51,600 nt of DNA from DASWVC01 sp036401335 (GCA_036401335.1 DASWVC010000119.1:1-51600); one strand, 5' to 3'; positions 24,070 to 33,664 are shown, counted from the stretch's first letter. Program-made: numbers and translations. The notes: a model not told the origin generated them from the sequence alone.

Positions 24070-25488
24070 CTACAAAAGCGAATCCGCCAGCCGGGCGGTG
24101 TTTTGAGCAACTTTGAGCAGCAACGGACGGCGACCCCAGTCTGCGGCGACCAGCACATCGCTGTGGGCAAAATACTTTTCCTGCAGCCTTTGCAGATCCC
24201 CGACCAGTTTCGGGTCGTAGATGAGCAGGTTGATCTCTGCGTTCAGGGCAAAGGAACGGATGTCGATGTTGGTCGACCCAATCAGGGCGATTTCGTCGTC
24301 GATGCTCAGGTGTTTCGCATGCAGGAAATTCGGCCGGTAACAATGGATCTCCACTCCCGCGTCAAGCAAGGCTTCATAACAGGAACGCTGGGCAAATTGG
24401 GTGATGGGGTGGTTCGCGTGTTTTGACACAATCAGGTGGACTGCTACCCCGCGCAGGGCAGCTGCACGCAGGGCTTGGAGAAACGGTTCATCCGGAACAA
24501 AGTAGGGCGTGGTGATGGCAACCCGCTCCCGGGCTGCATAAAGCAACGTAATGATTAGTTCCTGCCCGTTTTCATGCTTGTAACCCGGGCCGCTCGGCAC
24601 CAAATGGGCAACTGAACGCCCCGAAAACTCGATGTCCGGGAACATGCTTTTCTCCCGGATCCGGGCATCGGTTTCCAGGTAGTGGTCGGCGAGAAACACG
24701 GCCTGCAACTGGGCAACGACAGGTCCGGTGAAGCGAACGACGAGTTCTTCATTGGGGTGATCCCTGACAAAATTCGGATCCGCCACGTTCTGTGACCCAG
24801 TGTACCCGATTTGCCCGTCAATCACGGCCAGCTTCCGGTGGTTGCGCAGGTCGAACCGCGCGGCATTGCGCCGGAAGAATCCTACTGGGAGCATCGCTTG
24901 CACTTCGACCCCCTCCGCGCGCAGGTGGGGAGCAAGCCGGCGCAACGCCCGTCGGGACCCCACCGCGTCCATGAGCACCCGGCATTGAACACCGCGTTTG
25001 GCGGCGCGGATCAGGGCGTCCGCCACCCGACGGCCGGTTTGGTCGGCTGCAAAAATGTAACAAAGCAGGTGGACGTGGTGCCGTGCGGTTTCCATGTCCC
25101 CGATCAGCCGGTCAATGGAGCCGGTGTAGTCCGGCAACAGTTCAAAGGCATTGCCGCCAAAAGGCTCAAAGTCGCCCAGCCGGGTTGCCAAGTTTGCGGC
25201 CGGGATGAGGTTGGGGGCCAGGTTCGGGCGCACGGTCAGGCCGGGCGCCAACTGGACCTGGGCACTGCGGATCTCCTGGGAGGCTCGCTCCTGCCGAGCC
25301 CGGCGAAGCTTAGGCAGGTAAATGCGCCCCAGCAGCGCGTACAACAGCAGGCCGGGCCAGGGCAGAAGGAAAATCAGCAACAACCAGGTCCGCGCCGCTG
25401 CCGTGCTCCGTTTCTGCGGCACGTAGGCCAGCATGACAAACCGGATGGACCATTCGCTGATGAGGTAGAGCACGCTCCAGCTGGGCAT
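24070..25488 (-). CDS. cls: Cardiolipin synthase (phospholipase D family)
   Basis: A 472-residue enzyme from ATG 25488. Two N-terminal membrane segments (about 1-25 and 30-55, with ARTWLLLIFLLPWPGLLLYALLG) are followed by two PLD domains with complete HKD motifs: NHRKLAVIDGQIGYTGSQN (His217, Lys219, Asp224) and LHAKHLSIDDEIALIGSTN (His390, Lys392, Asp397). It condenses two phosphatidylglycerol molecules, or phosphatidylglycerol and another phospholipid, to cardiolipin. An in-frame TTG at 25605 would add 39 residues and overlap the slipin stop, which I judge less likely. It lies 67 bases downstream of the slipin gene and is probably co-transcribed. Confidence 0.93.
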   Translation of the reverse strand: MPSWSVLYLISEWSIRFVMLAYVPQKRSTAAARTWLLLIFLLPWPGLLLYALLGRIYLPKLRRARQERASQEIRSAQVQLAPGLTVRPNLAPNLIPAANLATRLGDFEPFGGNAFELLPDYTGSIDRLIGDMETARHHVHLLCYIFAADQTGRRVADALIRAAKRGVQCRVLMDAVGSRRALRRLAPHLRAEGVEVQAMLPVGFFRRNAARFDLRNHRKLAVIDGQIGYTGSQNVADPNFVRDHPNEELVVRFTGPVVAQLQAVFLADHYLETDARIREKSMFPDIEFSGRSVAHLVPSGPGYKHENGQELIITLLYAARERVAITTPYFVPDEPFLQALRAAALRGVAVHLIVSKHANHPITQFAQRSCYEALLDAGVEIHCYRPNFLHAKHLSIDDEIALIGSTNIDIRSFALNAEINLLIYDPKLVGDLQRLQEKYFAHSDVLVAADWGRRPLLLKVAQNTARLADSLL

Positions 25489-25555
25489 GCGCGAGTAAAG
25501 CAGCAACGCCCGGAAAAGAAAACCTTGGAGCCGAAAGCGGATTTGCGGTTCAGCT

Positions 25556-26341
25556 TCACGGAGGGTCCGGGCTGCCTTTTTTCGTGAATGGCGCAAAGAG
25601 CTCAAGGGGCAGGGGCAGGAACGTCACCGTGCTGCGTTCGGTCGAGATCTCCCGCATCGTTTGCAGGAAGCGCAGTTGCAACGCCACCGGCTGGGTGGCA
25701 ATCATCCGGCCGGCTTCCACCAACTTGGCCGCCGCCTGGAATTCACCTTCGGCATCGATGATCTTGGCCCGCCGTTCCCGCTCGCTCTCCGCCTGGCCAG
25801 CCATGGCCCGCTTCATCGTGTCCGGCAACACCACATCCTTGACTTCCACCGCGGTGACTTTGATTCCCCAAGGGTCGGTGTGGCTGTCGATGATCTCCTG
25901 AAGGCGTTGATTGATCTTTTCCCGTTGCGAAAGCAGTTCATCCAGCTCCGCCTGCCCGATCACGCTGCGTAACGTGGTTTGCGCGATCAGCGAGGTCGCT
26001 CCAAAAAAGTTCTCCACCTTGATGATGGCGGCTTCCGGCCGGACCACGCGGAAATACACCACCGCGTCGACGGTCACCGGCACGTTGTCTCGGGTCATCA
26101 TCTCCTGTTTGGGCACCGCCATGGCTACCACCCGCAGGTCCACCTTTACCATCCGGTCAACCACCGGAATCAGGGTGATAAGGCCAGGCCCTTTGGCTCC
26201 GACAAACTTTCCGAGTCGAAAGATTACTCCGCGTTCGTATTCCCGAAGGATCCGAATCACCTGCCCGGCTACCACTAACGCCAGCAAGGCGAATGGGATT
26301 AGCCAGAACACCAGCCTTGGCAACACGCTTGATGCTTCCAT
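25556..26341 (-). CDS. Slipin (SPFH/band 7 stomatin-like protein)
   Basis: A protein of about 261 residues from ATG 26341. One N-terminal membrane segment (RLVFWLIPFALLALVVAGQV) is followed by the SPFH/band 7 domain (about 25-210): LREYERGVIFRLGKF, GLITLIPVVDRMVKVDLR, VDAVVYFRV and the conserved DPWGIKVTAVEVKDVVLP. The C-terminal helix has SERERRAKIIDAEGEFQAAAKL, typical of oligomerising slipins. Such proteins scaffold membrane microdomains, often beside an NfeD protease partner, which is absent here; the neighbour is cardiolipin synthase, which fits a microdomain lipid context. The longer frame to 26476 is judged not to be translated. Confidence 0.94.
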   Translation of the reverse strand: MEASSVLPRLVFWLIPFALLALVVAGQVIRILREYERGVIFRLGKFVGAKGPGLITLIPVVDRMVKVDLRVVAMAVPKQEMMTRDNVPVTVDAVVYFRVVRPEAAIIKVENFFGATSLIAQTTLRSVIGQAELDELLSQREKINQRLQEIIDSHTDPWGIKVTAVEVKDVVLPDTMKRAMAGQAESERERRAKIIDAEGEFQAAAKLVEAGRMIATQPVALQLRFLQTMREISTERSTVTFLPLPLELFAPFTKKGSPDPP

Positions 26342-26606
26342 AACGTTTCCTGCCGCTGCATGCGTGAAATTCAATTCCGCGGCCGCCGCCGCAAAGTATT
26401 CGAGGCGACGGAATCTCACGGCAGACGAAAATGCGTACTTCCTCGGAAAACTAACCATCCGGAGACCGGAAGGCAATCAAAACGGGACAACGGCAAAACC
26501 CGCCGCTGCCGTTTCCTTTTCCCTCAACGCCGGAAAGCAGGTAACGTGCGATGCTGTCGGGTCTACGGCAGCTGGAACGTTAAATTCCCCGAGCACGCAT
26601 CAAATC

Positions 26607-28898
26607 ATGGACAACATACATTCAGTCACCCGCGTTGCGTTTGTCGGTGATTACCTGCCGCGTCAATGTGGGATCGCGACCTTCACCCGAGATTTGCGCG
26701 AGGCTTTCGGAGCCGTTTTCCCCGACTGCCAATGCTTCGTTGGTGCCGTGAATGACCGGCCGGAAGGGTACGAGTACCCGCCTGCGGTCCGGTTTGAAAT
26801 TGACGAACGGGAACTCGACTCCTACCGGCGGGCCGCCGATTTTCTGAACATCAATAACGTCGAGGTGATCTCCGTCCAGCACGAGTTCGGCATCTACGGC
26901 GGCCCGGCCGGCAGCCACCTGCTGGCTTTTCTCCGGGACGTCAACATGCCGGTGGTGACCACGTTGCACACAATTCTGGCCGAGCCCAACAAGGACCAGC
27001 GCGAGGTCATGAAGCAGCTTGGCGAGCTCTCCAACCGTTTCGTCGTCATGGCCGAACGCGGCCGCGAGCTGCTGGAAACCAAGTACGGCATTCCTTCCCG
27101 GAGAATCGATGTGATTCCCCATGGAGTGCCGGACCTGCCGTTTACCGACCCGAGTTTTTACAAAGACCAGTTTGGGGTCGAGGGAAAAACGGTCTTACTA
27201 ACCTTCGGCTTGTTGTCCCCGGACAAGGGCATCGAGTACGTCATCGAGGCGCTTCCGAGCATTCTGGAACGCCACCCGGACGTGGTTTACATCGTGCTCG
27301 GGGCCACCCACCCGAACCTGATTGCCCGCGAAGGAGAGTTGTACCGGCTTAAGTTGGAGCGTTTGGCGCAGGATCGGGGCGTGGCACGGAACGTCATCTT
27401 CTACAACCGTTTTGTCACGGCAGAAGAACTAAGGGACTTCATCGGGGCTGCCGATATCTACATTACGCCTTACTTGAACGCAGCACAGATTACTTCCGGC
27501 ACGCTTGCCTACACCTTCGGTGCGGGTAAAGCGATCATTTCGACCCCTTACTGGCATGCCCAGGAGTTGCTGGCAGACGATCACGGGACGCTGGTTCCCT
27601 TTGCCGATGCACTGGGCATTGCGGAAGCCGTCGACCGGTGTTTATCCGATCCCAGCCACATGAACTCCATGCGCAAGCGGGCGTGGAAAGAAGGGCGGAA
27701 CATGATTTGGCCGGAGGTGGCGGAACGTTACATGGAAAGCTTCGAACGGGCTCGCGCCGGGTTGAGTGCCTCTCCCAAACGGTCGTTTGTGATCCGGACC
27801 GTTGAGAACCGGCCCTACCAGATGCCCGCCTTAAAGGTCGACCACCTGTTCCGCCTGACCGACCACACCGGGATCTTACAGCACGCCATCTACAACGTGC
27901 CTTCTTACGGGGAAGGCTATTGCACGGATGACAACGCGCGTGCCTTTATTCTGACGCTGTGGTTGAGCGAAGGGTCCACCCGGGTGTGGGATCAGGAAGT
28001 TGGACGCCTGGCGGACCGGTACGTGGCTTTTCTTTGGCATGCTTTTGTCCAGGAAACTTGCCGGTTTCGCAATTTCATGAGCTACGACCGGCGTTGGCTG
28101 GAGGACCACGGTTCCGAAGACAGCCATGCCCGGGCGCTCTGGGCGGCCGGCAGCGCCTTGGGTCGCACCACCAATGAAGGTCATCGAAGTTTGTGCGCGC
28201 AACTTTTTCAGCGCGGGTTGTCCGTCGTGGAGGATTTTACATCGCCGCGAGCCTGGGCGTTCACCTTGCTGGCCATTCACGAATACCTCCGGTCTTTTTC
28301 GGGCGACCGTACGGTAAACCAGTTGCGCGACCTTCTGACCAACCGCTTGGCTGAACTCTACCGCCAGAACGCCACCCCGGAATGGCAATGGTTTGAGCCG
28401 GTGGCAACTTACGATAACGGACGGTTGTCACAGGCGATGATCTTAAGCGGCTACTGGACGTGCCGCGGCGAAATTTCTGAGATCGGTTTCACGTCCTTGC
28501 GTTGGCTGATGGACCACCAAACGGCGCCCGGAGGACATTTCGCACCGATCGGCTGCAACGGGTTTTGGAACCGGGGTGAGTTGCCCGCCCGGTTCGACCA
28601 GCAGCCCCTGGAAGCCCACGCCATGATTTCAGCCTGTCTGGAGGCGTACGGACTCACCAAGGACGAGTTTTGGCACCGGTCGGCCCGGCGCTGTTTTGAA
28701 TGGTTTTTGGGACGCAACGACCTTGGATTGCCGCTGTACGATTCCCGGACCGGCGGTTGCCGGGATGCGTTGCACGCCGATCGCGTGAACCAGAATCAGG
28801 GAGCCGAATCAACCTTGGCTTTCTACCTGTCCCTGGCCGAGATGATCCAGGCGGAAGCCTTTCTGTACCACCCCACCCAAGAACAAGGCGCTGCATGA
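26607..28898 (+). CDS. GT4-like glycosyltransferase fused to (alpha/alpha)6-toroid domain
   Basis: A 763-residue protein. Residues about 1-395 are a GT-B fold of GT4 type: FVGDYLPRQCGIATFTRDL (donor/acceptor N-terminal loop), SVQHEFGIYGGPAG, VIPHGVPDLPF, LLTFGLLSPDKGIEYVIEAL. The place where GT4 enzymes have E-x7-E reads Gln294 ... Tyr302 (LNAAQITSGTLAYTFGAGKAI), so both acidic residues are absent. Residues about 400-763 form a helical hairpin array with LTDHTGILQHA and DDNARAFIL, like a six-hairpin glycosidase toroid. The start is ATG 26607. Its stop overlaps the GH130 start (ATGA), so a linked mannoside-type pathway is inferred, with the sugar unknown. Confidence 0.88.
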   Translation: MDNIHSVTRVAFVGDYLPRQCGIATFTRDLREAFGAVFPDCQCFVGAVNDRPEGYEYPPAVRFEIDERELDSYRRAADFLNINNVEVISVQHEFGIYGGPAGSHLLAFLRDVNMPVVTTLHTILAEPNKDQREVMKQLGELSNRFVVMAERGRELLETKYGIPSRRIDVIPHGVPDLPFTDPSFYKDQFGVEGKTVLLTFGLLSPDKGIEYVIEALPSILERHPDVVYIVLGATHPNLIAREGELYRLKLERLAQDRGVARNVIFYNRFVTAEELRDFIGAADIYITPYLNAAQITSGTLAYTFGAGKAIISTPYWHAQELLADDHGTLVPFADALGIAEAVDRCLSDPSHMNSMRKRAWKEGRNMIWPEVAERYMESFERARAGLSASPKRSFVIRTVENRPYQMPALKVDHLFRLTDHTGILQHAIYNVPSYGEGYCTDDNARAFILTLWLSEGSTRVWDQEVGRLADRYVAFLWHAFVQETCRFRNFMSYDRRWLEDHGSEDSHARALWAAGSALGRTTNEGHRSLCAQLFQRGLSVVEDFTSPRAWAFTLLAIHEYLRSFSGDRTVNQLRDLLTNRLAELYRQNATPEWQWFEPVATYDNGRLSQAMILSGYWTCRGEISEIGFTSLRWLMDHQTAPGGHFAPIGCNGFWNRGELPARFDQQPLEAHAMISACLEAYGLTKDEFWHRSARRCFEWFLGRNDLGLPLYDSRTGGCRDALHADRVNQNQGAESTLAFYLSLAEMIQAEAFLYHPTQEQGAA

Positions 28899-30346
28899 TA
28901 AATAAAGCCGACGGCGTATTCCTACGCCCAAACGCGGGGCGGGTTTTGCTCCGCCCTTTCATTCCGGACCCGATGCACGCCAGCCGCATCATTGAACGTG
29001 CCCTGGCCTTCAGCGAAGCGGAGGTGGCAAAAGAGTTGCAGGCCATCCGGATGGAATTCAACCCGCGGCATCGACGGTTGGACCAGGCGTGGGCACAACA
29101 CCTTGAAAGGGTGGCGTCTTACCTCCCCAAGCCACAGGCGCTTTCCGCCGAAAGGAGGGCGCTCATCGGCGCGCTGTTTACCGGAGAATACACCCTTGAG
29201 TCGACGGCCCTTTTCAGCCCTTCGATCGTCGCGCATCCGGATCAAGACGGCGTGGCAGAACACGAACTCCGGTTCATTCTAAGCCTTCGCGCCATCGGCG
29301 AAGGCCACATCTCTTCGATTGAGTTCCGGTCCGGCACCATCTGCGCAGACAGGTCCATTCTTTTCGACCAAGCCACACCATTTGTTTCCTCACCCCAACT
29401 CAACGCGGATGCAACGTCCTGGGACCGGATAACGGGAAGTGAACTGAAGAAAACCGGCCACACGGGGGATGGGGAAAATTGCTTTCCTTCCGGCTCCGAC
29501 GGTGCCTTTACGCCTCATGAACTCGACGGGAAATTGCCTGACCCGGCGCGGCCCCTGGAATTTATGCCCGGAGCGCTCCAACTCACCGTCCAATCCGGGC
29601 CAAGTTCACTCTATGAAGTTCAGTTCGAACCTTCGGAACCTTTGTCTGAACGGGTTCTCTTCCCGCATTCCGAGACCGAGACCAACGGAATGGAAGACGT
29701 TCGTTTTGTCCGGTTTGTGGAGAACGATCAGGTGGTCACCTACTACGGCACCTACACCGCTTACAACGGGCGCGCCATCCTGCCTCAGTTGATTGAGACG
29801 ACCGATTTCTGCCGGTTCCGGATTCAGACCTTGAGCGGGCCGGGGATTTACAACAAAGGCATGGCCCTTTTTCCGCGCCGGGTTGAAGGTCGGTACGCGA
29901 TGCTGTCCCGCCAGGATAACGAAAACATTTTTTTGATGTTTTCCGATGACCTTCATTTCTGGTCGGATCCCGAGGTGCTGATCCGTCCGGAACAACCCTG
30001 GGAAATGGTGAAGGTGGGCAACTGCGGGTCCCCGTTGGAGACCGAAGCGGGCTGGCTGGTTCTCACCCACGGGGTTGGGCCGTTGCGGAAATACTGCCTT
30101 GGCCTTGCGCTGCTGGATTTGCAGAACCCGCGGCAGGTTCTTGGCCGGCTGAAGCAACCGTTGTTGGAACCGCAGGAAAACGATTGGCAGGGCTACGTGC
30201 CAAACGTCGTTTACAGTTGTGGCGGCTTAATCCACGAAGGCCGGTTGGTGCTGCCTTACGGCACAAACGATTCCGAGACCAGAATCGTCACCTTTGAATT
30301 GGACACGCTCCTCAAGGCATTGCTTGAACCGGCGGTGCCAGTCTAA
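28895..30346 (+). CDS. GH130-family glycosidase or phosphorylase
   Basis: A 483-residue five-bladed propeller protein of glycoside hydrolase family 130. The family hallmark MEDVRFVRFV holds the predicted general acid Asp268. Other conserved blocks are TYYGTYTAYNG, GPGIYNKGMALFPRRVEGRY, MLSRQDNENIFLMFSDDL, and GNCGSPLETEAGWLVLTHGVG. GH130 members are beta-mannoside phosphorylases (mannosylglucose, 1,2-mannobiose) or beta-1,2-mannosidases; which one cannot be decided here. The ATG is shared with the stop of the GT gene (ATGA at 28895-28898), indicating translational coupling. There is no signal peptide, so it acts in the cytoplasm. Confidence 0.93.
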   Translation: MINKADGVFLRPNAGRVLLRPFIPDPMHASRIIERALAFSEAEVAKELQAIRMEFNPRHRRLDQAWAQHLERVASYLPKPQALSAERRALIGALFTGEYTLESTALFSPSIVAHPDQDGVAEHELRFILSLRAIGEGHISSIEFRSGTICADRSILFDQATPFVSSPQLNADATSWDRITGSELKKTGHTGDGENCFPSGSDGAFTPHELDGKLPDPARPLEFMPGALQLTVQSGPSSLYEVQFEPSEPLSERVLFPHSETETNGMEDVRFVRFVENDQVVTYYGTYTAYNGRAILPQLIETTDFCRFRIQTLSGPGIYNKGMALFPRRVEGRYAMLSRQDNENIFLMFSDDLHFWSDPEVLIRPEQPWEMVKVGNCGSPLETEAGWLVLTHGVGPLRKYCLGLALLDLQNPRQVLGRLKQPLLEPQENDWQGYVPNVVYSCGGLIHEGRLVLPYGTNDSETRIVTFELDTLLKALLEPAVPV

Positions 30347-30606
30347 AAGGCCGGCTTTTGCTTGGCTCGCCAAAGCGGAAACGGATCCCCGGGGCCGAAA
30401 CCGGGATCTGTCCGGTAGATGAGCGTGAGCCAGGTTTTGCCGGCGCGATGGCTGAAAGAGCCGGAGTACGGGTTTTTCTTGAACCTTAAATGCTCGAATG
30501 GACCGGGGAATTCCGCGGGCACTAAGTCAATGGACAGGCGGTACTGACGGTCGCGGCATTCGGCAGCCGTGACCGTGGCGTGAAGTGGGGTCATGCAGCC
30601 AACCAT
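30343..30606 (-). CDS. Small hypothetical protein
   Basis: An 87-residue open frame starting MVGCMTPLHATVTAAECRDR. It has a protein-like mix (YRLSIDLVPAEFPGPFEHLRF, then GKTWLTLIYRTDPGFG) with no recognised family. The stop overlaps that of the GH130 gene by four bases, as convergent genes often do. The frame is plausible but supported by composition alone. Confidence 0.45.
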   Translation of the reverse strand: MVGCMTPLHATVTAAECRDRQYRLSIDLVPAEFPGPFEHLRFKKNPYSGSFSHRAGKTWLTLIYRTDPGFGPGDPFPLWRAKQKPAF

Positions 30607-30766
30607 CGTCCCCTAGCGATCCAAGTACCATTGTTTTAAAACTTTTTATAGAAGGGTGTTCCGCCTGGGCGCCTCCTTGGCAAGCATCCGGAGAAACCGT
30701 TGGCAGCGGCAGATTTTTCGTCTCCTGACTGGAGCTTGCCGGCCCAACTCGGTATGGTACTTCGGC

Positions 30767-31831
30767 ATGCGCTTTTCCCGGCAGGCCTATGAAGACATCG
30801 AGCGGATCATTGAATTTGATTTTCTCCGGGCCACGGAGGCAGCGGCTCTCAACACCCTTCCGTGGATCGGGCGCGGACAGAAAGAAGCGGCGGATGCGGC
30901 CGCCTGCGATGCGATCCGCGGCATGTTTGACCTTATGAACATTTGCGGAGAGGTGGTGATCGGGGAAGGGATCAAGGATAACGCGCCGGGAATTTTTAAA
31001 GGCGAACATCTGGGCACTTGGGTGCCCGGCAGTCATAAGTTTGATCTCGCTTTAGACCCGGTGGATGGGACGACCAACGTCGCGAAAGGCCTGCCAGGTT
31101 CGATCTGCTGCATCGCGGCTGCTTCGCCTGGTCAGGACCTGGAGGTTTCTCTCAAGGATGTTCCGACCTTTTACATGATGAAGCTGGCTTACGGCCTCAA
31201 AGTGGTGCGGTACATGCAGCGAACCGGCATCGAAACCATTTCGATCTTGAACCCAGTTGAAGAGATTCTGCCCACCATTGCCCGGGCGCTGCGCAAGCGC
31301 GTCCAGGATTTGGCGGTGGTGGTGCTGGACCGGCCCCGGCACGCGATGCTGGTAACGGCCATTCGGTCTACGGGCGCGATGGTGCGGATGATTTCAGACG
31401 GCGACATCACGGCCGCCATCGCCCCGTCGATTCCGAACAGCGGGGTAGATCTTTACGTGGGCATTGGCGGATCGCCGGAAGCCGTACTGGCCGCAGCCGC
31501 CGTCCGCTGCCTGGGGGGAGACCTGCAGGCAATGATGTGGCCTCGCGACGAGGAAGAGCGGGCAGCGGTGATCGCGGCCGGATTCAAGGATGACCTTGGC
31601 AAGGTCTTCTATGCCAGCGACCTTGCGCGCGGCGATAACATCATCTTTTGTGCGACTGGCATCAGTGACAGCCCGCTGCTTCAGGGCGTGCGCGTGCGTG
31701 GGCACCATGCCATCACCTATTCAACCCTCATCCGGGCCCGCAGTCGAACGGTCCGCCTGATCGAAGCACACCACGACCTGGATCATAAAACCATTCGCCT
31801 CCGGTCGACGAACCGTGAAACCTCTATTTGA
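30767..31831 (+). CDS. glpX: Fructose-1,6-bisphosphatase class II (GlpX type)
   Basis: A 354-residue cytoplasmic enzyme that hydrolyses fructose-1,6-bisphosphate in gluconeogenesis and related sugar-phosphate cycles. The start is ATG 30767 because the upstream in-frame extension is non-homologous. Metal and phosphate motifs are GEVVIGEGIKDNAP (Glu67 region) and DLALDPVDGTTN (Asp97, Asp100, Gly101, Thr102). Family blocks such as GVDLYVGIGGSPEAVLAAAA and FCATGISDSPLLQGV follow. Some GlpX proteins also accept sedoheptulose-1,7-bisphosphate; this cannot be told. With phosphoketolase at 43.9 kb it suggests an active C5/C6 sugar-phosphate network. Confidence 0.95.
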   Translation: MRFSRQAYEDIERIIEFDFLRATEAAALNTLPWIGRGQKEAADAAACDAIRGMFDLMNICGEVVIGEGIKDNAPGIFKGEHLGTWVPGSHKFDLALDPVDGTTNVAKGLPGSICCIAAASPGQDLEVSLKDVPTFYMMKLAYGLKVVRYMQRTGIETISILNPVEEILPTIARALRKRVQDLAVVVLDRPRHAMLVTAIRSTGAMVRMISDGDITAAIAPSIPNSGVDLYVGIGGSPEAVLAAAAVRCLGGDLQAMMWPRDEEERAAVIAAGFKDDLGKVFYASDLARGDNIIFCATGISDSPLLQGVRVRGHHAITYSTLIRARSRTVRLIEAHHDLDHKTIRLRSTNRETSI

Positions 31832-31992
31832 CCGACCGTGCCTTCGGAGGTCGGGCGCAGCCAATCCGTAATTTCATTGTTTGCTCCCGGGGTTTCGGCC
31901 CCTGTCCGTTTCCTTGGGTCCATGCTCAACCAACAACGTGGGCCTGGGTGTTCAGCTTGACTGAGAGCCCGTAACTTTCCCGAGCGTACTTG

Positions 31993-32985
31993 ATGAAACC
32001 GATCCGACTTCCGGCGGTGATCGTGACCATTGTTGCTCTGGTCCTTGCCGTGGCCCTTGCCGGATGGATTTGCTGGCACGATCTCAAGCGCGTGGGGGGC
32101 CACCCTGGTTCAGGAGGACGTACCCTGGTGCTGCACCTGGCCCTGCTGGCGCTGGCGGGTGCAGGCATGGCGGCGGCCTGGACCCGATGGCGGGAACAAC
32201 ATGAGGCCCGTGCCTGGGCCGATTTCGCGCAACGCGTGGCCCAATCGCGTCAGGCCGGCGGGCGGGTTCCCCTGTTCATTGACGTGGCCAACCCGCAACG
32301 CCTGGCCACCGCTCGCGAGGTAAATGTGCTTCTGGCCGAAATCGCGCAAGCCCGGGAGCAGTTGAACCGCTTTTCCGCGAAGGTAGCTCACGAATTGCGA
32401 GCACCCCTCACGTTGCTGCAGCTGCAGGTCGATTACGCCGCAGACCGCCTCGATCCGGAGTTGGCGGAAAGCCTCCGCTCCCAAATCCGCCGCTTGGCTG
32501 AGTTCGCAGAAACGGCGTTGTTGCTGGCGCGTGCGGAAAAAGGCAGCATCCCGGTGGCAAAAGAACTCCTGAATCTGACGGACTTGGTGCCTGAGTTGTT
32601 GCGTCCGTTTGAACTGCGTGCCAAGACCCACCGCCGCCACCTTCGGCTGGTTATTCACCCGACCCAGACCTGCTGGATTGATGCGAAAATTTTCGGCTTG
32701 ATTTTCAATAACCTTCTTTCCAACGCGTTTTTTCATGGCTCAGGCGAAATTCGGGTCTGCGTGCGCCCAAGGCGTCACGGCAGTGAACTCGCAGTTCTGA
32801 ATCACGTGCGGCGCCGAGGCGACGCTTACGCCGGGCACGAAGCAGGGACCGGCATGGGACTGAACACCATTCGGGTGTTGAGCGAAGCCCACCAGGGAGT
32901 TACCGTCGAAACCCGCGAACGTTGGTCCATCTACGTGGCCCTCATTCGTGTTTCCGAAGGGCAGGAGGCCAAAGTGAAAGCATAA
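31993..32985 (+). CDS. Membrane sensor histidine kinase
   Basis: A 330-residue kinase with two N-terminal membrane helices (about 7-28 and 45-63) and only a short loop between them, so little periplasmic sensor. The dimerisation helix has the phosphoacceptor His133 in FSAKVAHELRAPLT. The N box is FGLIFNNLLSNAF (Asn244) and the ATP lid has GTGMGLN (285-291). The usual DxGxG (G1) box is not clear: the equivalent place reads AVLNHVRRRGDAYAGHEAG, with Asn270. The start is ATG 31993, directly after a TTG. No response regulator is adjacent; a receiver-only protein sits about 900 bases downstream beyond a DoxX gene. Confidence 0.85.
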   Translation: MKPIRLPAVIVTIVALVLAVALAGWICWHDLKRVGGHPGSGGRTLVLHLALLALAGAGMAAAWTRWREQHEARAWADFAQRVAQSRQAGGRVPLFIDVANPQRLATAREVNVLLAEIAQAREQLNRFSAKVAHELRAPLTLLQLQVDYAADRLDPELAESLRSQIRRLAEFAETALLLARAEKGSIPVAKELLNLTDLVPELLRPFELRAKTHRRHLRLVIHPTQTCWIDAKIFGLIFNNLLSNAFFHGSGEIRVCVRPRRHGSELAVLNHVRRRGDAYAGHEAGTGMGLNTIRVLSEAHQGVTVETRERWSIYVALIRVSEGQEAKVKA

Positions 32986-33178
32986 CGGCACCGATCAACG
33001 CAGCCCACGTCGCACCCCGAAAAGACGTCCTCCGCCGTCTGCCCTTTTTCCACTGAAGCGCCCGGCTGAACAACCGATAGGGGTTGGCAGCCCGAACTGC
33101 CTGTTCGCGCACGCTTGCCCTCATGTTCACCGAATCACCCGCCGTTTACGTTGGCTTCTGAGGCATGCCGCTGCTCTC

Positions 33179-33664
33179 ATGAAGGACGTCTTGCTCAAGC
33201 GCTTGATCGTGACGGGTTCCTCCTGGTCGATGCTGCCGATCCGGTTGGTGGTCGGCACCGTCTTTTTTGCCCATGGCGCGCAAAAGCTGCTTGGCTGGTT
33301 TGGGGGAGGCGGCCTGTCCGGCACCGCTCACCTGTTCGAGGCGCGTCTGAATTTGTTTCCCGGCTTCCTATGGACTTTCCTGGCCGGAGGGGCGGAATTT
33401 TTTGGGGCTTTGTTGGTTTGTGCCGGCCTGTTGACCCGACTGGGCGCCAGCATCATCGGTGTGGTAATGGCAGTCGCCATCTGGAAGGTGCACCTCGGCG
33501 CTTTTTTCAATCCCCAGGGTGTCGAGTTTCCGCTTAGCCTGCTGGCTTCAAGCTGCGCGCTGGCCGTTTACGGCGGTGGCCGCTGGTCGGTTGACCGCGC
33601 CATGCTTCGTCCGGAACTGCGTCCGGGTGGCGCAAACCTTGAGACGAAGAGCGGCACTGGATAG
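33179..33664 (+). CDS. DoxX family membrane protein
   Basis: A 161-residue protein with four hydrophobic helices. The DoxX pattern is visible: LPIRLVVGTVFFAHGAQKLLGWFGG at the N-terminus, and FLAGGAEFFGALLVCAGLLTRLGA and VVMAVAIWKVHLGAFF in the middle. DoxX-like proteins are linked to redox and thiosulfate or quinone roles in some species; nothing here fixes the function. The start is the ATG at 33179. About 190 bases with no gene precede it. Confidence 0.9.
   Translation: MKDVLLKRLIVTGSSWSMLPIRLVVGTVFFAHGAQKLLGWFGGGGLSGTAHLFEARLNLFPGFLWTFLAGGAEFFGALLVCAGLLTRLGASIIGVVMAVAIWKVHLGAFFNPQGVEFPLSLLASSCALAVYGGGRWSVDRAMLRPELRPGGANLETKSGTG

Noticed and set aside
25911..26606. An N-terminal extension of the GT4 protein
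   Set aside because: The in-frame extension is Ser/Thr-rich, antisense to the slipin gene and lacks homology; the ATG at 26607 begins the GT-B fold.
30631..30650. A possible promoter (TTGTTT and TTTATA) before the FBPase gene
   Set aside because: The two boxes are only about 8 bases apart, too close for sigma70.
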